Shown here in pieces: positions 26,734 through 36,341 of a DNA stretch of 64,000 bases. Position 1 is the first letter of the stretch. The number at the start of each line of letters is the position of its first letter. Under the pieces are notes generated by a model, which searched no databases, was not told the origin of the DNA, and saw nothing but the letters and a program-made list of their open reading frames with translations. Source of the DNA: UBA3478 sp038134285 (lineage in GTDB: Bacteria > Bacteroidota > Bacteroidia > Flavobacteriales > Flavobacteriaceae); contig JAYPUW010000005.1 of assembly GCA_038134285.1 (NCBI GenBank), forward strand, positions 124,001-188,000, given 5' to 3'. The translations under genes and the position numbers were made by a program.

Positions 26734-28953
26734 ATGAAGACGATTTATTACACTATGACCGATGAGGCCCCTGCGTTGGCTACCAATTCTTTTTTACCCC
26801 TTATAAAAAAGATTACAAAAGAAGCGGGTATTCAATTTATTCTAAAAGACATTTCACTGTCAAGTCGCATAACTGCAGTCTTCTCAGATCTTTTACCAGA
26901 AGACCAACGAATTGAAGACGCTCTTGCCAAACTAGGTGAGTTGGCAAAGCAAGAAGATACAACGATCATTAAGCTTCCTAATATCAGTGCATCAATGGCT
27001 CAGTTAAAAGCAGCCATTCAAGAATTACAAGATAAAGGAATTGCTGTTCCTAATTATCCTGATTCCCCTTCTACCCCTCAAGAAGTAGACTATAAAGCAC
27101 GATACGACAAGGTGAAAGGTAGTGCCGTAAATCCAGTCCTTCGAGAAGGAAACTCTGACCGACGTGCTCCAAGGGCTGTGAAAAATTTTGCCAAAAACAA
27201 TCCACACCAAATGGGTGCATGGGAGCCAAATAGCGGTACGCGAGTGAAAACAATGTCTTCTGGCGATTTTAGATCAAATGAAAAATCCCTGACCCTTGAC
27301 AAAGAACGCGTAGTATCTCTTCTTTTAAAAACCGATAATGGCAAAGAGATTAGCTTAAAATCTAATCTGAAACTGATCACCGGTGAAATTATAGACATGA
27401 GTATTATGCAACGCAGCGCACTCACAAACTTCTTCAGAGAGGCTTATAATGAGGGGAGCTCAGAAGGTCTCTTGCTTTCGCTCCACATGAAAGCAACAAT
27501 GATGAAGGTGTCTGACCCTATCATCTTTGGCCACGGTATTAACGTTTATTTTGAATCGCTCTTTGCTGAATATGCCAATATCTTAGAGCGATTGAACATC
27601 AATGCGAATGAAGGACTCCAAAGTATTCTAAATCGTCTTGTGCAAGACGATTCTGAAGAGGCTAATGCCTTTCACAAAGCATTACTAAATAAACTGCACG
27701 CACAAGCCCATTGGGCTATGGTAAATTCCGACAAAGGAATTTCTAACCTACACGTTCCGAGTGATGTGATTATCGATGCCTCTATGCCTGCGATGATTCG
27801 TAACTCAGGTAAGATGTACGATGCCAAGGGACAATTAAAAGATACCCTAGCGATTATCCCAGATAGTTCCTATGCTGCAGTGTATCAGAGTACCATTGAT
27901 TTTTGTAAAGCGAATGGCGCCTTTGATCCGTCTACGATGGGAACGGTGCCTAACGTTGGTCTTATGGCTCAGAAAGCAGAAGAGTACGGTTCACATGACA
28001 AAACCTTTGTAATAGCCTATAAGGGTACAGTGCAGGTTGTCGATGAAAGCAGTAAAGAGATCTTAGCTGAAACTGCAGTAGAGAAAGGAGATATATGGAG
28101 AATGTGTCAAGTGAAAGATGCACCAATAAGAAATTGGGTTTCTTTGGCTATTGAACGTGCAAGGCTTTCAGAAACGCCTGCCATTTTTTGGTTAGATCAA
28201 ACTAGAGCCCATGATGCCGAATTGATTAAAAAGGTTAAAACCTACCTTGCTCAAGAAGACACGGCTGATTTAGACATCAAAATTCTTGGAGTAGCTGAGG
28301 CTACTTTAGAAACCCTAAAACGATTGAAAGACGGAAAAGATACGATCTCAGTTACCGGAAACGTATTGAGAGATTATTTGACCGATCTCTTTCCTATTCT
28401 AGAAGTAGGAACTTCAGCCAAGATGCTCTCGATCGTTCCGCTCATGAACGGAGGAGGACTTTTCGAAACAGGTGCTGGAGGATCAGCTCCTAAACACGTT
28501 GAACAATTTTTAGAAGAAGGTCACCTGCGTTGGGATTCACTGGGTGAATTTTTAGCTCTAGAAGTTGCGCTTGAATTTATAGCCCAAAAGAACAATCTAG
28601 ATAACCTTACCATTTATGCCAACTGTCTGGGGGATGCCGTTGAACGCCTACTAAACGAAAATCTAGGCCCTCAGAGAAGCGTTGGGTTATTAGATACACG
28701 AGGAAGTCATTTTCACTTGATTAAATTCTGGATTGAAGCCTTAGGACAATCGAATCTTGAGCCAATACAGCGCGATAAATTCAAGAACCTTAGTGATGCC
28801 TTGAATTCAAATGAAGAAACTATTTTAAGAGAGATCAACGACACTCAAGGAAAAGCACAAGAAATTGGAGGCTATTACGCACCCGATCCCAGTTTAGCTT
28901 CAAAGGTGATGCGTCCGAGTACTACCTTGAATACGCTGATCGCAGAATTCTAA
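26734..28953 (+). CDS. icd: Monomeric NADP-dependent isocitrate dehydrogenase
   Basis: This 739-residue protein belongs to the large monomeric IDH-II family, which oxidises isocitrate to 2-oxoglutarate in the TCA cycle with NADP. Recognisable stretches are IIKLPNISASMAQLKAAI near residue 90, YPDSPSTPQEVDYKARYDKVKGSAVNPVLREGNSDRR as the substrate-binding region (shown by its SAVNPVLREGNSDRR core), and GGLFETGAGGSAPKH. The length is normal (about 740). It is not related in sequence to the dimeric E. coli enzyme. It is separated from rplS by a terminator and followed by a small membrane protein gene. Confidence 0.95.
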   Translation: MKTIYYTMTDEAPALATNSFLPLIKKITKEAGIQFILKDISLSSRITAVFSDLLPEDQRIEDALAKLGELAKQEDTTIIKLPNISASMAQLKAAIQELQDKGIAVPNYPDSPSTPQEVDYKARYDKVKGSAVNPVLREGNSDRRAPRAVKNFAKNNPHQMGAWEPNSGTRVKTMSSGDFRSNEKSLTLDKERVVSLLLKTDNGKEISLKSNLKLITGEIIDMSIMQRSALTNFFREAYNEGSSEGLLLSLHMKATMMKVSDPIIFGHGINVYFESLFAEYANILERLNINANEGLQSILNRLVQDDSEEANAFHKALLNKLHAQAHWAMVNSDKGISNLHVPSDVIIDASMPAMIRNSGKMYDAKGQLKDTLAIIPDSSYAAVYQSTIDFCKANGAFDPSTMGTVPNVGLMAQKAEEYGSHDKTFVIAYKGTVQVVDESSKEILAETAVEKGDIWRMCQVKDAPIRNWVSLAIERARLSETPAIFWLDQTRAHDAELIKKVKTYLAQEDTADLDIKILGVAEATLETLKRLKDGKDTISVTGNVLRDYLTDLFPILEVGTSAKMLSIVPLMNGGGLFETGAGGSAPKHVEQFLEEGHLRWDSLGEFLALEVALEFIAQKNNLDNLTIYANCLGDAVERLLNENLGPQRSVGLLDTRGSHFHLIKFWIEALGQSNLEPIQRDKFKNLSDALNSNEETILREINDTQGKAQEIGGYYAPDPSLASKVMRPSTTLNTLIAEF

Positions 28954-28965
28954 TCACAGCTTGAT

Positions 28966-29190
28966 TTGGCTAAACTCAGAAAGGGAATAAAAACGTGGTT
29001 AATTACGCTACTCCTGATGGCAACCGGTCCTGTGTTTCTAAGTAGTGCTTTTAAAAACGAAGGTCATCCTTTATTCTGGGTGGTTGCGAGTATTGGAGGA
29101 CTCATATGTCTTGCAGCGCTTTACTTCGGATTTAAGGCCATAAAGCTTATCGTGAGCTTTCTGTTTGATTCTTCGGATCCAACCAAATAG
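28966..29190 (+). CDS. DUF6095-like small membrane protein
   Basis: The 74-residue protein has two membrane helices (about 10-28 and 36-66) with SSAFKNEGHPLFW between them, a pattern matching the flavobacterial DUF6095 family. Its function is unknown. The start is TTG, 13 bases after the icd stop, and no ATG is available. Its last 44 bases overlap the 3' end of the convergent DUF4294 gene, unusually long for a tail-to-tail overlap. Confidence 0.72.
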   Translation: MAKLRKGIKTWLITLLLMATGPVFLSSAFKNEGHPLFWVVASIGGLICLAALYFGFKAIKLIVSFLFDSSDPTK

Positions 29191-29821
29191 CTTCCATCTT
29201 TTTCAGATCGACAGGCTCATGAGCTTCTTCGTAAGGCAACAAGCCTCTTAAATAGGCACGTTGTAAAATATCTTCGGTCCAATAGTCTAACTTGTTGCTA
29301 TAAGGATCGTAGGTCGACTTGAGATCCATATCGTATAGCTTGGCTGCCGTTTGAAACCAAAAAGCAGTGAATCCGTTTCGGTAATCTTTCACTAGATCAA
29401 ATGCACTTATTCCGGTTTGACGATTGATCAAAGAAATTAACACCTTGCCGTCATTCCTTGATAATCTTTTGAGTTCATCGGTCAGTTCTTCTTGAAGATA
29501 TTCCTTTACCTGTTTAGTGTATAACTGCTTTTTACGCTTAGAACCCAGCTTATCTAAACGGTCGCGCAAACTATCCAATCGATGTGAAGCCATAATCGCA
29601 TAGCGATACACTTTAAAAATGCGATATTGATGTCTTAAGTAGGCATTACTCGTAGCGTCATCTTTAAATTTTAAAGGCGCTAACACATAGACCTCATCTA
29701 ACTCAATGGTCTCAGAAAAGATAGAGTCCTGAACGAGTTTATAACGCATAGTCTCTTGCCCAATAACCGAGGTGGTATGGGTCAAAATCAACGCAAAAAT
29801 CAATAGCAAACCGTATCTCAT
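29147..29821 (-). CDS. DUF4294 family exported protein
   Basis: The 224-residue protein has a signal peptide (about 1-21, ending SVIGQ). A conserved body follows with IELDEVYVLAPLKFKDD, YRIFKVYRYAIMASHRLDSL, and NRQTGISAFDLVKDYRNGFTAFW-type segments that mark DUF4294. The function is unknown; a periplasmic or outer membrane-associated location is likely. It is divergent from the M42 peptidase gene, a pairing that I recall as common in Flavobacteriia. Confidence 0.8.
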   Translation of the reverse strand: MRYGLLLIFALILTHTTSVIGQETMRYKLVQDSIFSETIELDEVYVLAPLKFKDDATSNAYLRHQYRIFKVYRYAIMASHRLDSLRDRLDKLGSKRKKQLYTKQVKEYLQEELTDELKRLSRNDGKVLISLINRQTGISAFDLVKDYRNGFTAFWFQTAAKLYDMDLKSTYDPYSNKLDYWTEDILQRAYLRGLLPYEEAHEPVDLKKMEAIWLDPKNQTESSR

Positions 29822-29862
29822 ACCGTCAGATATTCGCTAAATTAGAGCAAAATTATAGGATC

Positions 29863-30951
29863 ATGAAGACTGCAGAAATTCTAGACAAAAAAGCACTAAC
29901 CTTTTTAGAAAAATACCTCAATAACGCCTCTCCGACAGGCTATGAGGCACAGGGACAAAAAATTTGGATGGACTACCTAAAACCCTATGTAGATGAATTC
30001 ATCACTGACACTTACGGAACGGCAGTCGGGGTGATCAATCCTAAAGCCAAATACAAGGTAGTGATTGAGGCGCACTCGGATGAGATCTCATGGTATGTCA
30101 ACTATATAACCGAAAACGGCCTTATTTACGTCATTCGAAACGGGGGCAGCGATCACCTGATTGCTCCTTCTAAGTGGGTAAATATTCACACAAAAAACGG
30201 AAAGGTAGAAGGTGTATTCGGATGGCCAGCTATTCACACTAGAAAGCCCGGAAAAGAAGAGACTCCCAAACTTGAAAATATTTTTATCGACATCGGAGCA
30301 AAGGACAAAGAGGAGGTTGAAAAAATGGGAGTGCATGTAGGATGTGTTATAACCTATCCAGACCAATTTAAAGTCCTTAATAAGAACCACTTTGTTTGCC
30401 GTGCTTTAGACAATAGAGCAGGAGGATTCATGATCGCTCAAGTCGGAAGACTCTTAAAAGAAAATAAAGTGAAACTACCCTTCGGATTGTACATCACCAA
30501 CTCCGTCCAAGAAGAAATAGGTTTGAGAGGAGCTGAAATGATTACGGCAAGATTAAAGCCTCATGCCGCAATTGTCACAGACGTCACCCATGATACCACT
30601 ACACCAATGATTAGCAAAATCGAGCAAGGTGAAATTAAAATGGGTGCAGGGCCGGTGATTTCGTACGCCCCTGCCATTCAGCACAAATTGAGAGATTTAA
30701 TCATTGACTCGGCTGAACAGTATAAAATTCCATTTCAACGTAATGCCTCATCGCGTTATACCGGTACAGATACAGATGCCTTTGCGTATAGCAATGGAGG
30801 AGTAGCTTCTGCACTCATATCGCTTCCTTTGCGTTATATGCATACTACAGTTGAAACGGTACACAAAGAAGATGTGGCTAACGTGATACGATTGATCTAC
30901 CAATCGCTCTTAAACATGAAAGACGGGGATCAATTCTCGTATTTCGAATAA
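29863..30951 (+). CDS. M42 family metallopeptidase (aminopeptidase)
   Basis: M42 enzymes are cytoplasmic dinuclear zinc or cobalt aminopeptidases that form large tetrahedral particles and trim peptides. The metal ligands and catalytic residues appear as H71 (IEAHSDE), D183 (RALDNRAGG), E217/E218 (QEEIGLRGAE), D240 (VTDVTHD) and a final histidine in MHTTVETVH. At 362 residues it has the normal length. The exact substrate preference cannot be assigned from sequence. It ends 4 bases from the convergent hisS gene. Confidence 0.92.
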   Translation: MKTAEILDKKALTFLEKYLNNASPTGYEAQGQKIWMDYLKPYVDEFITDTYGTAVGVINPKAKYKVVIEAHSDEISWYVNYITENGLIYVIRNGGSDHLIAPSKWVNIHTKNGKVEGVFGWPAIHTRKPGKEETPKLENIFIDIGAKDKEEVEKMGVHVGCVITYPDQFKVLNKNHFVCRALDNRAGGFMIAQVGRLLKENKVKLPFGLYITNSVQEEIGLRGAEMITARLKPHAAIVTDVTHDTTTPMISKIEQGEIKMGAGPVISYAPAIQHKLRDLIIDSAEQYKIPFQRNASSRYTGTDTDAFAYSNGGVASALISLPLRYMHTTVETVHKEDVANVIRLIYQSLLNMKDGDQFSYFE

Positions 30952-30955
30952 TTCT

Positions 30956-32338
30956 TTATTCGCGAATTAAAGGAAGAATCGTTTGAAGACTTTCGAGCTG
31001 AAATTCTTGCTGCTCGGAGGTCTTCATGTTTTTTAATACCCAGGTAGCTGCCTCGGTATTCCAAAAAGCAACATTCAAAGCCTTGCGCTTTTCAGCATAC
31101 TTATACTGTTTGGCAGGCTTTGCAGCCTCAGGGTACAATTCAGAGGATATTCCTTCAGAACGTAAGCTAGTCACCAAGTTTATTGCCCTCAAAGGATTGG
31201 TATCCGTATGGTGAAGAACTAAAACTTCAATTTGATCTCCAATAGTCGAAGGAAACAGGCCAAGCTCCTCCATTACGAGGTAAATTCGATCTAAACCAAA
31301 CGAAATCCCTACCCCACTCAAATATTTTCCGCCAAATGAAGAAGTCAGATCATCGTAACGCCCACCGCCTCCTATGGCTCCTAATTGAACGCTATCGGGA
31401 GCACTTACCTCAAACAGCGTACCTGTGTAATAATGTAGACCCCGTGCTAAAGTAAGATCAAAGGATAGTGAAAGAGAATCAAGAGAAAGTTGGGAAGCTT
31501 GGTCTAAAACAAATTGCATCTCTTCTATGCCTTTAGTTCCAACTTCAGAAGAGTTAAAGAGCTTTATCAAGCGTTCTAATCGCGATTCTACAGATACACT
31601 GTGATCTAAAAACGACACCAAAGTCTCCCAAATAGACGGATCAAATCCTTGTGACTTCAATTCTGCAGCTACGCTCTCTGAACCTATCTTATCGAGCTTA
31701 TCCAAAGTAAGGATAAAGCTTGAAAGACGATCCTCTATGTCTAAGGCTTCAGCGATACCACTAAGCAGTTTTCTATTATTGAGTTTAACTGTTACTTTAT
31801 GTTGGCCCTTTAAACCTAAGTCTGAAAAAATGGCGTTGTAAAGTTGTAACAATTCAATCTCCTGCCAGAGTGAATCTGTGCCAACAACATCTGCATCGCA
31901 TTGAGTAAACTCCCTGAACCTCCCCTTTTGAGGACGATCTGCGCGCCAAACCGGCTGAATCTGATAACGCTTAAAAGGAAAAGCCAACTCATTCTGATGT
32001 TGCACCACAAAGCGTGCGAATGGAACCGTAAGATCATAACGTAAAGCCTTATCACTTATAGAAGAAGTTAAGGCTTGGCTGTCTTGAGACTTTAGTGCAG
32101 AAATGTCGGCCTTGGCAAGATAATCTCCTGATTTCAGAATTTTAAAAACCAATCGGTCTCCCTCATCCCCGTATTTTCCCATCAAGGTGTCGTAGTTCTC
32201 AAAACTAGGGGTCTCAATTCTTGAAAAACCAAAGTATTTGAAATGCTTTTCTATAATGGAAATTATGAATTGACGTTTGCTCAATTCATCCCCATAAAAG
32301 TCTCGTGTTCCTTTTGCTAAGCTTGCCTGTGTCGCCAT
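30956..32338 (-). CDS. hisS: Histidyl-tRNA synthetase
   Basis: HisRS charges tRNA-His. The class II motifs are present: the motif 2 region with FRYQ-like KRYQIQPVWRADRPQKGRFREF, the histidine-binding LARGLHYYTGTLFEV, and motif 3 with GVGISFGLDRIY. The C-terminal anticodon-binding domain (about 365-460) starts at IEVLVLHHTD. At 460 residues it is slightly longer than E. coli HisS (424). It is downstream of the DUF6495 gene on the same strand with a 14-base gap. Confidence 0.95.
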   Translation of the reverse strand: MATQASLAKGTRDFYGDELSKRQFIISIIEKHFKYFGFSRIETPSFENYDTLMGKYGDEGDRLVFKILKSGDYLAKADISALKSQDSQALTSSISDKALRYDLTVPFARFVVQHQNELAFPFKRYQIQPVWRADRPQKGRFREFTQCDADVVGTDSLWQEIELLQLYNAIFSDLGLKGQHKVTVKLNNRKLLSGIAEALDIEDRLSSFILTLDKLDKIGSESVAAELKSQGFDPSIWETLVSFLDHSVSVESRLERLIKLFNSSEVGTKGIEEMQFVLDQASQLSLDSLSLSFDLTLARGLHYYTGTLFEVSAPDSVQLGAIGGGGRYDDLTSSFGGKYLSGVGISFGLDRIYLVMEELGLFPSTIGDQIEVLVLHHTDTNPLRAINLVTSLRSEGISSELYPEAAKPAKQYKYAEKRKALNVAFWNTEAATWVLKNMKTSEQQEFQLESLQTILPLIRE

Positions 32339-32352
32339 AGTAGTTCCTTAAA

Positions 32353-32835
32353 TTATTCCTCAGTGCTATCTAAGAGATCTTCAAACCAATCGTAAAGTGT
32401 ACCCTTTGTGATTACTCCGCCTTTTTCAATAAGCTCAAATTTATCAGAGTTTTTGTTACCAGCATAGGCTTTAGAGGCTCTTTTATAGGTAACATGATCT
32501 GAATTGTAATGTTGTTTGAACCAATTAAATCCGTCTTTCTCTCTTAAATCTATGACTGAATTTGTCACCTCTACTGCAATTAATTTAATCTCTTGATCCA
32601 TACATTTAAACAAATACAGGTGATTGGCTGAAATATTTTCTATGTAAGCAGCACGCTCTAATACGGCGTCCCATACCAAATCACTAAACTGATCGAGCAA
32701 TTTATCTACCTGGTCAGGCTCTTGGTCCTTTTTGGTTTGCCAGGCAGTGCGATCTATATCCTGGGTAGCTAAGAAGGTTGAGAACTCTTTGTGCATGTCC
32801 TCAAATTGTTCCTTTGTTAATCTTCTGAACTTCAT
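32353..32835 (-). CDS. DUF6495 family protein
   Basis: The 160-residue soluble acidic protein begins MKFRRLTKEQFEDMHKEFSTFLA and contains FSDLVWDAVLERAAYIENIS, HLYLFKCMDQEIKLIAVEV and a final TKGTLYDWFEDLL. These match a family of unknown function in Flavobacteriia (DUF6495). No signal peptide or membrane helix is seen. It lies between the rplI terminator and hisS on the same strand, so it is probably cotranscribed with hisS. I do not recognise a catalytic motif. Confidence 0.75.
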   Translation of the reverse strand: MKFRRLTKEQFEDMHKEFSTFLATQDIDRTAWQTKKDQEPDQVDKLLDQFSDLVWDAVLERAAYIENISANHLYLFKCMDQEIKLIAVEVTNSVIDLREKDGFNWFKQHYNSDHVTYKRASKAYAGNKNSDKFELIEKGGVITKGTLYDWFEDLLDSTEE

Positions 32836-32843
32836 CTTTAAAC

Positions 32844-32876
32844 GAAAAAAGGGGCCCTAATGAGGCCCCTTTAAAT
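32844..32876 (-). terminator. Intrinsic terminator after rplI
   Basis: AAAGGGGCC and GGCCCCTTT form a 9-base perfect stem with a 7-base loop. Read on the minus strand it is followed by a T-run, 20 bases after the rplI stop. It ends the rpsF-rpsR-rplI transcript. Confidence 0.88.
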
Positions 32877-32892
32877 TTGTAATAAGTGCAAA

Positions 32893-33345
32893 TTAGTTTG
32901 CCTCAGGAACAACTTCAAACGCAAGATCTGCAATCACCTCGCGGTGCAGTCTCACTTTTGCTGTGTAAGAACCTAGACGCTTCACCGAGCCTCCTTGTAC
33001 AAGTATAAACTTCTTATCAATAGACTCATTTTGCTTCTCTAATTCAGCAGCAATGTCAATATTTGAAATAGATCCGAACAATTTGTCTCCTGCCCCTACT
33101 TTGGCCTGAAGCTTCAATTGAATCGCAGAAATGCGATCAGCGGTTGTTTGAGCTTCTTTTACCAATTGAGCTTCTTTGTGAGCGCGTTGTTTTAAGTTTT
33201 CGGCATGTACTTTTTTTGCAGAAGGAGTCGCTAAAACAGCTAACCCTTGAGGAATCAAAAAGTTACGACCGTAACCGTTTTTTACTGAGATAATATCGTC
33301 TTTAAACCCTAGGTTTTGAACGTCTTCTTTTAAAATAATTTCCAT
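32893..33345 (-). CDS. rplI: 50S ribosomal protein L9
   Basis: L9 binds 23S rRNA near the base of the L1 stalk and affects reading-frame maintenance. The N-terminal domain MEIILKEDVQNLGFKDDI and VKNGYGRNFLIPQGLA is diagnostic, followed by the long connecting helix and a C-terminal domain with KVGAGDKLFGSIS. At 150 residues it is complete. It is the last gene of the rpsF-rpsR-rplI operon. Confidence 0.97.
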   Translation of the reverse strand: MEIILKEDVQNLGFKDDIISVKNGYGRNFLIPQGLAVLATPSAKKVHAENLKQRAHKEAQLVKEAQTTADRISAIQLKLQAKVGAGDKLFGSISNIDIAAELEKQNESIDKKFILVQGGSVKRLGSYTAKVRLHREVIADLAFEVVPEAN

Positions 33346-33359
33346 AGTTCCTCGCGTAA

Positions 33360-33656
33360 TTATTTTAACATATCTCCTACATATGGCATAAGTGCCAAAT
33401 GTCTTGCTCTCTTGATCGCTTGAGAAACCTTACGCTGATACTTAAGCGATGTTCCTGTAAGTCTTCTTGGAAGAATCTTTCCTTGCTCGTTTACGAGCTT
33501 AAAAAGAAAATCTGGGTCTTTGTAATCGATATACTTGATACCAGATTTCTTGAAGCGACAGTACTTTTTGTCCTTCTGGGTGTCAATGTTTAAAGGAGTC
33601 AAATAACGAATTTCTCCGTCTTTTTTTCCTTTTGCTTGTTGTTCAATTGATGACAT
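33360..33656 (-). CDS. rpsR: 30S ribosomal protein S18
   Basis: S18 pairs with S6 on the 30S platform. The 98-residue protein has the family core CRFKKSGIKYIDYKD, ILPRRLTGTSLKYQRKVSQAIKRARHLALMP (core ILPRRLTGTS). It sits 2 bases downstream of rpsF and 14 bases upstream of rplI, in the standard bacterial order. Confidence 0.97.
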   Translation of the reverse strand: MSSIEQQAKGKKDGEIRYLTPLNIDTQKDKKYCRFKKSGIKYIDYKDPDFLFKLVNEQGKILPRRLTGTSLKYQRKVSQAIKRARHLALMPYVGDMLK

Positions 33657-33658
33657 AA

Positions 33659-33994
33659 TTAAGCCGTTTTAAGTTTTTGTCTTCTTTTCTCAGCCCAAGC
33701 TACTGCGTGCTTGTCGAGTTTCACAGTCAAATAACGCATTACACGCTCGTCTCTTCTAAATTCTAATTCGAATTCAGTAATAACTTCAGCGGGTGCGGTG
33801 AACTCAAACAAGTGGTAAAAACCACTCTTTTTATTCTGAATCGGATAGGCTAATTTTTTAAGCCCCCAGTTCTCTTTCGCAACCATTGACGCGCCACGGC
33901 TTGTCAAGAAATCTTGAAATTTATTCGCTGTTTCCTCCACCTGAGTATCAGATAGAACGGGATTCAAAATGAAAACAGTTTCGTATTGGTTCAT
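33659..33994 (-). CDS. rpsF: 30S ribosomal protein S6
   Basis: S6 binds the central domain of 16S rRNA together with S18. The 111-residue protein begins NQYETVFILNPVLSDTQVEE and has WGLKKLAYPIQNKKSGFYHLF and RRDERVMRYLTVKLDK. It is the first gene of the rpsF-rpsR-rplI operon and has a clear Bacteroidetes promoter upstream. Confidence 0.97.
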   Translation of the reverse strand: MNQYETVFILNPVLSDTQVEETANKFQDFLTSRGASMVAKENWGLKKLAYPIQNKKSGFYHLFEFTAPAEVITEFELEFRRDERVMRYLTVKLDKHAVAWAEKRRQKLKTA

Positions 33995-34015
33995 AATAGT
34001 GTTTTAAAAGGAGTG

Positions 34016-34046
34016 CAAAAATAGGTAAAGCTTTTCTCCTTTACAA
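34016..34046 (-). promoter_or_regulatory. Promoter of the rpsF-rpsR-rplI operon
   Basis: On the minus strand a TTG (34044-34046) is followed 20 bases later by TATTTTTG (34016-34023), a full TAnnTTTG match. The -7 box lies 21 bases before the rpsF ATG. Confidence 0.65.
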
Positions 34047-34062
34047 GTCAAACAGAGAGATT

Positions 34063-36339
34063 CTAAATATGATCGACGTGATAGCCCAGACGAACAGACT
34101 GAAAACCACCAATCCCTTCAAAAGAGCGCTGAATACGTACGATTGCTTCTTTCAGTTTATGGGGTGAAATTGACTTCGAATACTTAACTACGATCTGTTG
34201 ATAGTGTAGACCTCTGATTTTGGAAACAATGGGGCTATCATTTCCTAAAACCTGAATTCCATTGAATTGGTGTAACGCCTTAGCAAACCAAGATGCTGCT
34301 TCCCAAACCGTCGATTCGCTCTTCGCCTTAAACTGTATCCGGATCATCCTCGAATAAGGCGGATAAAAGAATATTTTTCGCTCTTTGAGTTCATCCGCAT
34401 AAAAAGCAACGTCATCATAACGAAGCAACTGCTGTAGAACGCGGTGCTCTGGATTGAAAGTTTGCAACAGCATCAAGGCGGGAGTAGAAGAGCGCCTTCC
34501 GCCCCTTCCAGCCACTTGAAGAATCAATTGAAAGGACTGTTCCTGTGAGCGGTAATCAGCTCTATACAACATCTGATCTGCTTGCACCACTACCACTAAA
34601 CCAATATTTGAGAAATCAATACCCTTACTAATCATCTGTGTACCCACGAGCATATCGTATTCCTGTGCCTCAAAAGCGCTTAAGGCCTTTCGACGCCTTG
34701 TCCAAGAAGCGCTAGAATCACTATCAACGCGAAGAACTGAGTGGTTAGGATACTGTTCTTTAAGAAAGTGTTCGATCTGCTCTGTGCCCAATCCTTGAGC
34801 CACACTATCGTATTGGCCACAATCACCACATTCCAACGTGAAACACTCTTCATAGCCACAATAATGACACCGTAGCAACGACTCCCTTTTGTGATAGGTC
34901 AACCCTACATCGCAGTGTTTGCAGAGTTTCACTGCGCCGCAGCTATGACAAGATACCAGAGTGGCATATCCTCTTCGGTTTTGAAAAAACAAGATTTGCT
35001 TGCGATCCTCAAGGGTGCTCTCAATTGCAGATAGCAATGTTTGAGAGAAAAACCCATGCATTCGCTTTCGTTTGTATTCTTCTCTTAGATCAATGAGTTT
35101 GAGTTGAGTGGGTACAGCTTCTGCGTATCTTGAATTGAGATCTACTTTCAAGTACTTCTTCTCTCCATTTTTATATTGAGCATTAAAAATGCTTTCAATA
35201 CTTGGTGTAGCCGATCCTAACACTACCGAGGCTTTATTAAGATGACCGAGGTACACTGCCACATCACGAGCATGGTAACGCGGAGCCGGATCTGCCTGCT
35301 TATAAGAATAATCGTGTTCCTCGTCAACAACAACCATTCCCAATGCTTGAAAGGGCAAAAATAATGCGGAACGCGAGCCCACCACGATTTGAACACTTGA
35401 ATCTTGATTAAGAATTTTTTCCCAGGCTTCAACGCGCTGCGCTGAACTCATCGAAGAGTTATAGGCGAGTACTTTTTCAGGAAAACGACGGTTGATCCGC
35501 ATCGTTAACTCTGTTGTTAATGCAATCTCTGGAAGTAAAAACAATACTTGTTGAGAGCGACCTATCACCTCTTCAATAAGTTTCATGTATATCTCGGTCT
35601 TTCCAGAACCAGTAACTCCCTTGAGAAGAACTGGCTTATCAGCGTTAAATCCGGATTTAATCTGAGCAAATGCCTCTACTTGTGCTGCTGAAAGTTTAAA
35701 CTCTTGAAGTTCAGCGGTTATGGGTTCAAGAAAAGTGGTAGGTCGCTCAGTGATGGCAATAATTTCCTTTTCACACAACGATTGGCGAACTGCGGTGTTC
35801 ACCTTGGCATGCTTTCGAAGTCTTTTCCAAGAAATGGGTTCACCTTCAGGGCTCAACTGCATAAGGGTTTTGAGCAATGAAATCTGACGTACTGAATTAT
35901 TTGCTTCTAAAAGGCTCAATGCTTTGGGTCTATCAATTAGCTGAACCAAATACTCATGAGCTGTTTTGGCTTCGTCTAACATGTGGTAAACCGGATCGTG
36001 ATCCGACTCAAGGCTATCCCATTTACTTTCAATAAGTAAACCCGGAACCAAAGCCGTCCGCATTACCTCTCCTAAGCTACACATGTAGTGCTGTGCCATC
36101 CATTCCCAGAGTGCAAGTTGATGAGCTGTTACTATAGGATAGTCTTCGTATACCCCTTCAATGGTCTTTGTTTCATAAGTCGGCTCAGAAACACCAACGC
36201 GCCAGACAATACCTGTGTAGCGCTTTTGCTTCCCAAAAGGAACAATAACCCTTTGCCCAAGCTCCACTTGTATAGCGGCATCAACGCTGTAGGTAAAGGG
36301 TTTTGCTAGTTTAAGCGGAAGCAGGATCTCAACAAACAT
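34063..36339 (-). CDS. priA: Primosomal protein N' (replication restart helicase PriA)
   Basis: PriA recognises stalled forks and reloads the replicative helicase. The N-terminal fork-binding domain is followed by a helicase core with GVTGSGKTEIYM (Walker A) and VVDEEHDYSYK (DEEH box). Paired zinc-binding cysteines are visible in VSCHSCGAVKLCKHC and RCHYCGYEECFTLECGDCG. The helicase C-half contains GTQMISKGIDF and VAGRGGR. The ATG at 36339 gives MFVEILLPLKLAKPF, two bases after the upstream stop; a TTG two codons earlier would overlap it. The length is 758 residues, normal. Confidence 0.96.
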   Translation of the reverse strand: MFVEILLPLKLAKPFTYSVDAAIQVELGQRVIVPFGKQKRYTGIVWRVGVSEPTYETKTIEGVYEDYPIVTAHQLALWEWMAQHYMCSLGEVMRTALVPGLLIESKWDSLESDHDPVYHMLDEAKTAHEYLVQLIDRPKALSLLEANNSVRQISLLKTLMQLSPEGEPISWKRLRKHAKVNTAVRQSLCEKEIIAITERPTTFLEPITAELQEFKLSAAQVEAFAQIKSGFNADKPVLLKGVTGSGKTEIYMKLIEEVIGRSQQVLFLLPEIALTTELTMRINRRFPEKVLAYNSSMSSAQRVEAWEKILNQDSSVQIVVGSRSALFLPFQALGMVVVDEEHDYSYKQADPAPRYHARDVAVYLGHLNKASVVLGSATPSIESIFNAQYKNGEKKYLKVDLNSRYAEAVPTQLKLIDLREEYKRKRMHGFFSQTLLSAIESTLEDRKQILFFQNRRGYATLVSCHSCGAVKLCKHCDVGLTYHKRESLLRCHYCGYEECFTLECGDCGQYDSVAQGLGTEQIEHFLKEQYPNHSVLRVDSDSSASWTRRRKALSAFEAQEYDMLVGTQMISKGIDFSNIGLVVVVQADQMLYRADYRSQEQSFQLILQVAGRGGRRSSTPALMLLQTFNPEHRVLQQLLRYDDVAFYADELKERKIFFYPPYSRMIRIQFKAKSESTVWEAASWFAKALHQFNGIQVLGNDSPIVSKIRGLHYQQIVVKYSKSISPHKLKEAIVRIQRSFEGIGGFQSVRLGYHVDHI

Positions 36340-36341
36340 AT

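Noticed and set aside
27025..27425. Three overlapping minus-strand frames inside icd
   Set aside because: They are shadows of the long icd reading frame and show no family pattern, signal or start context.
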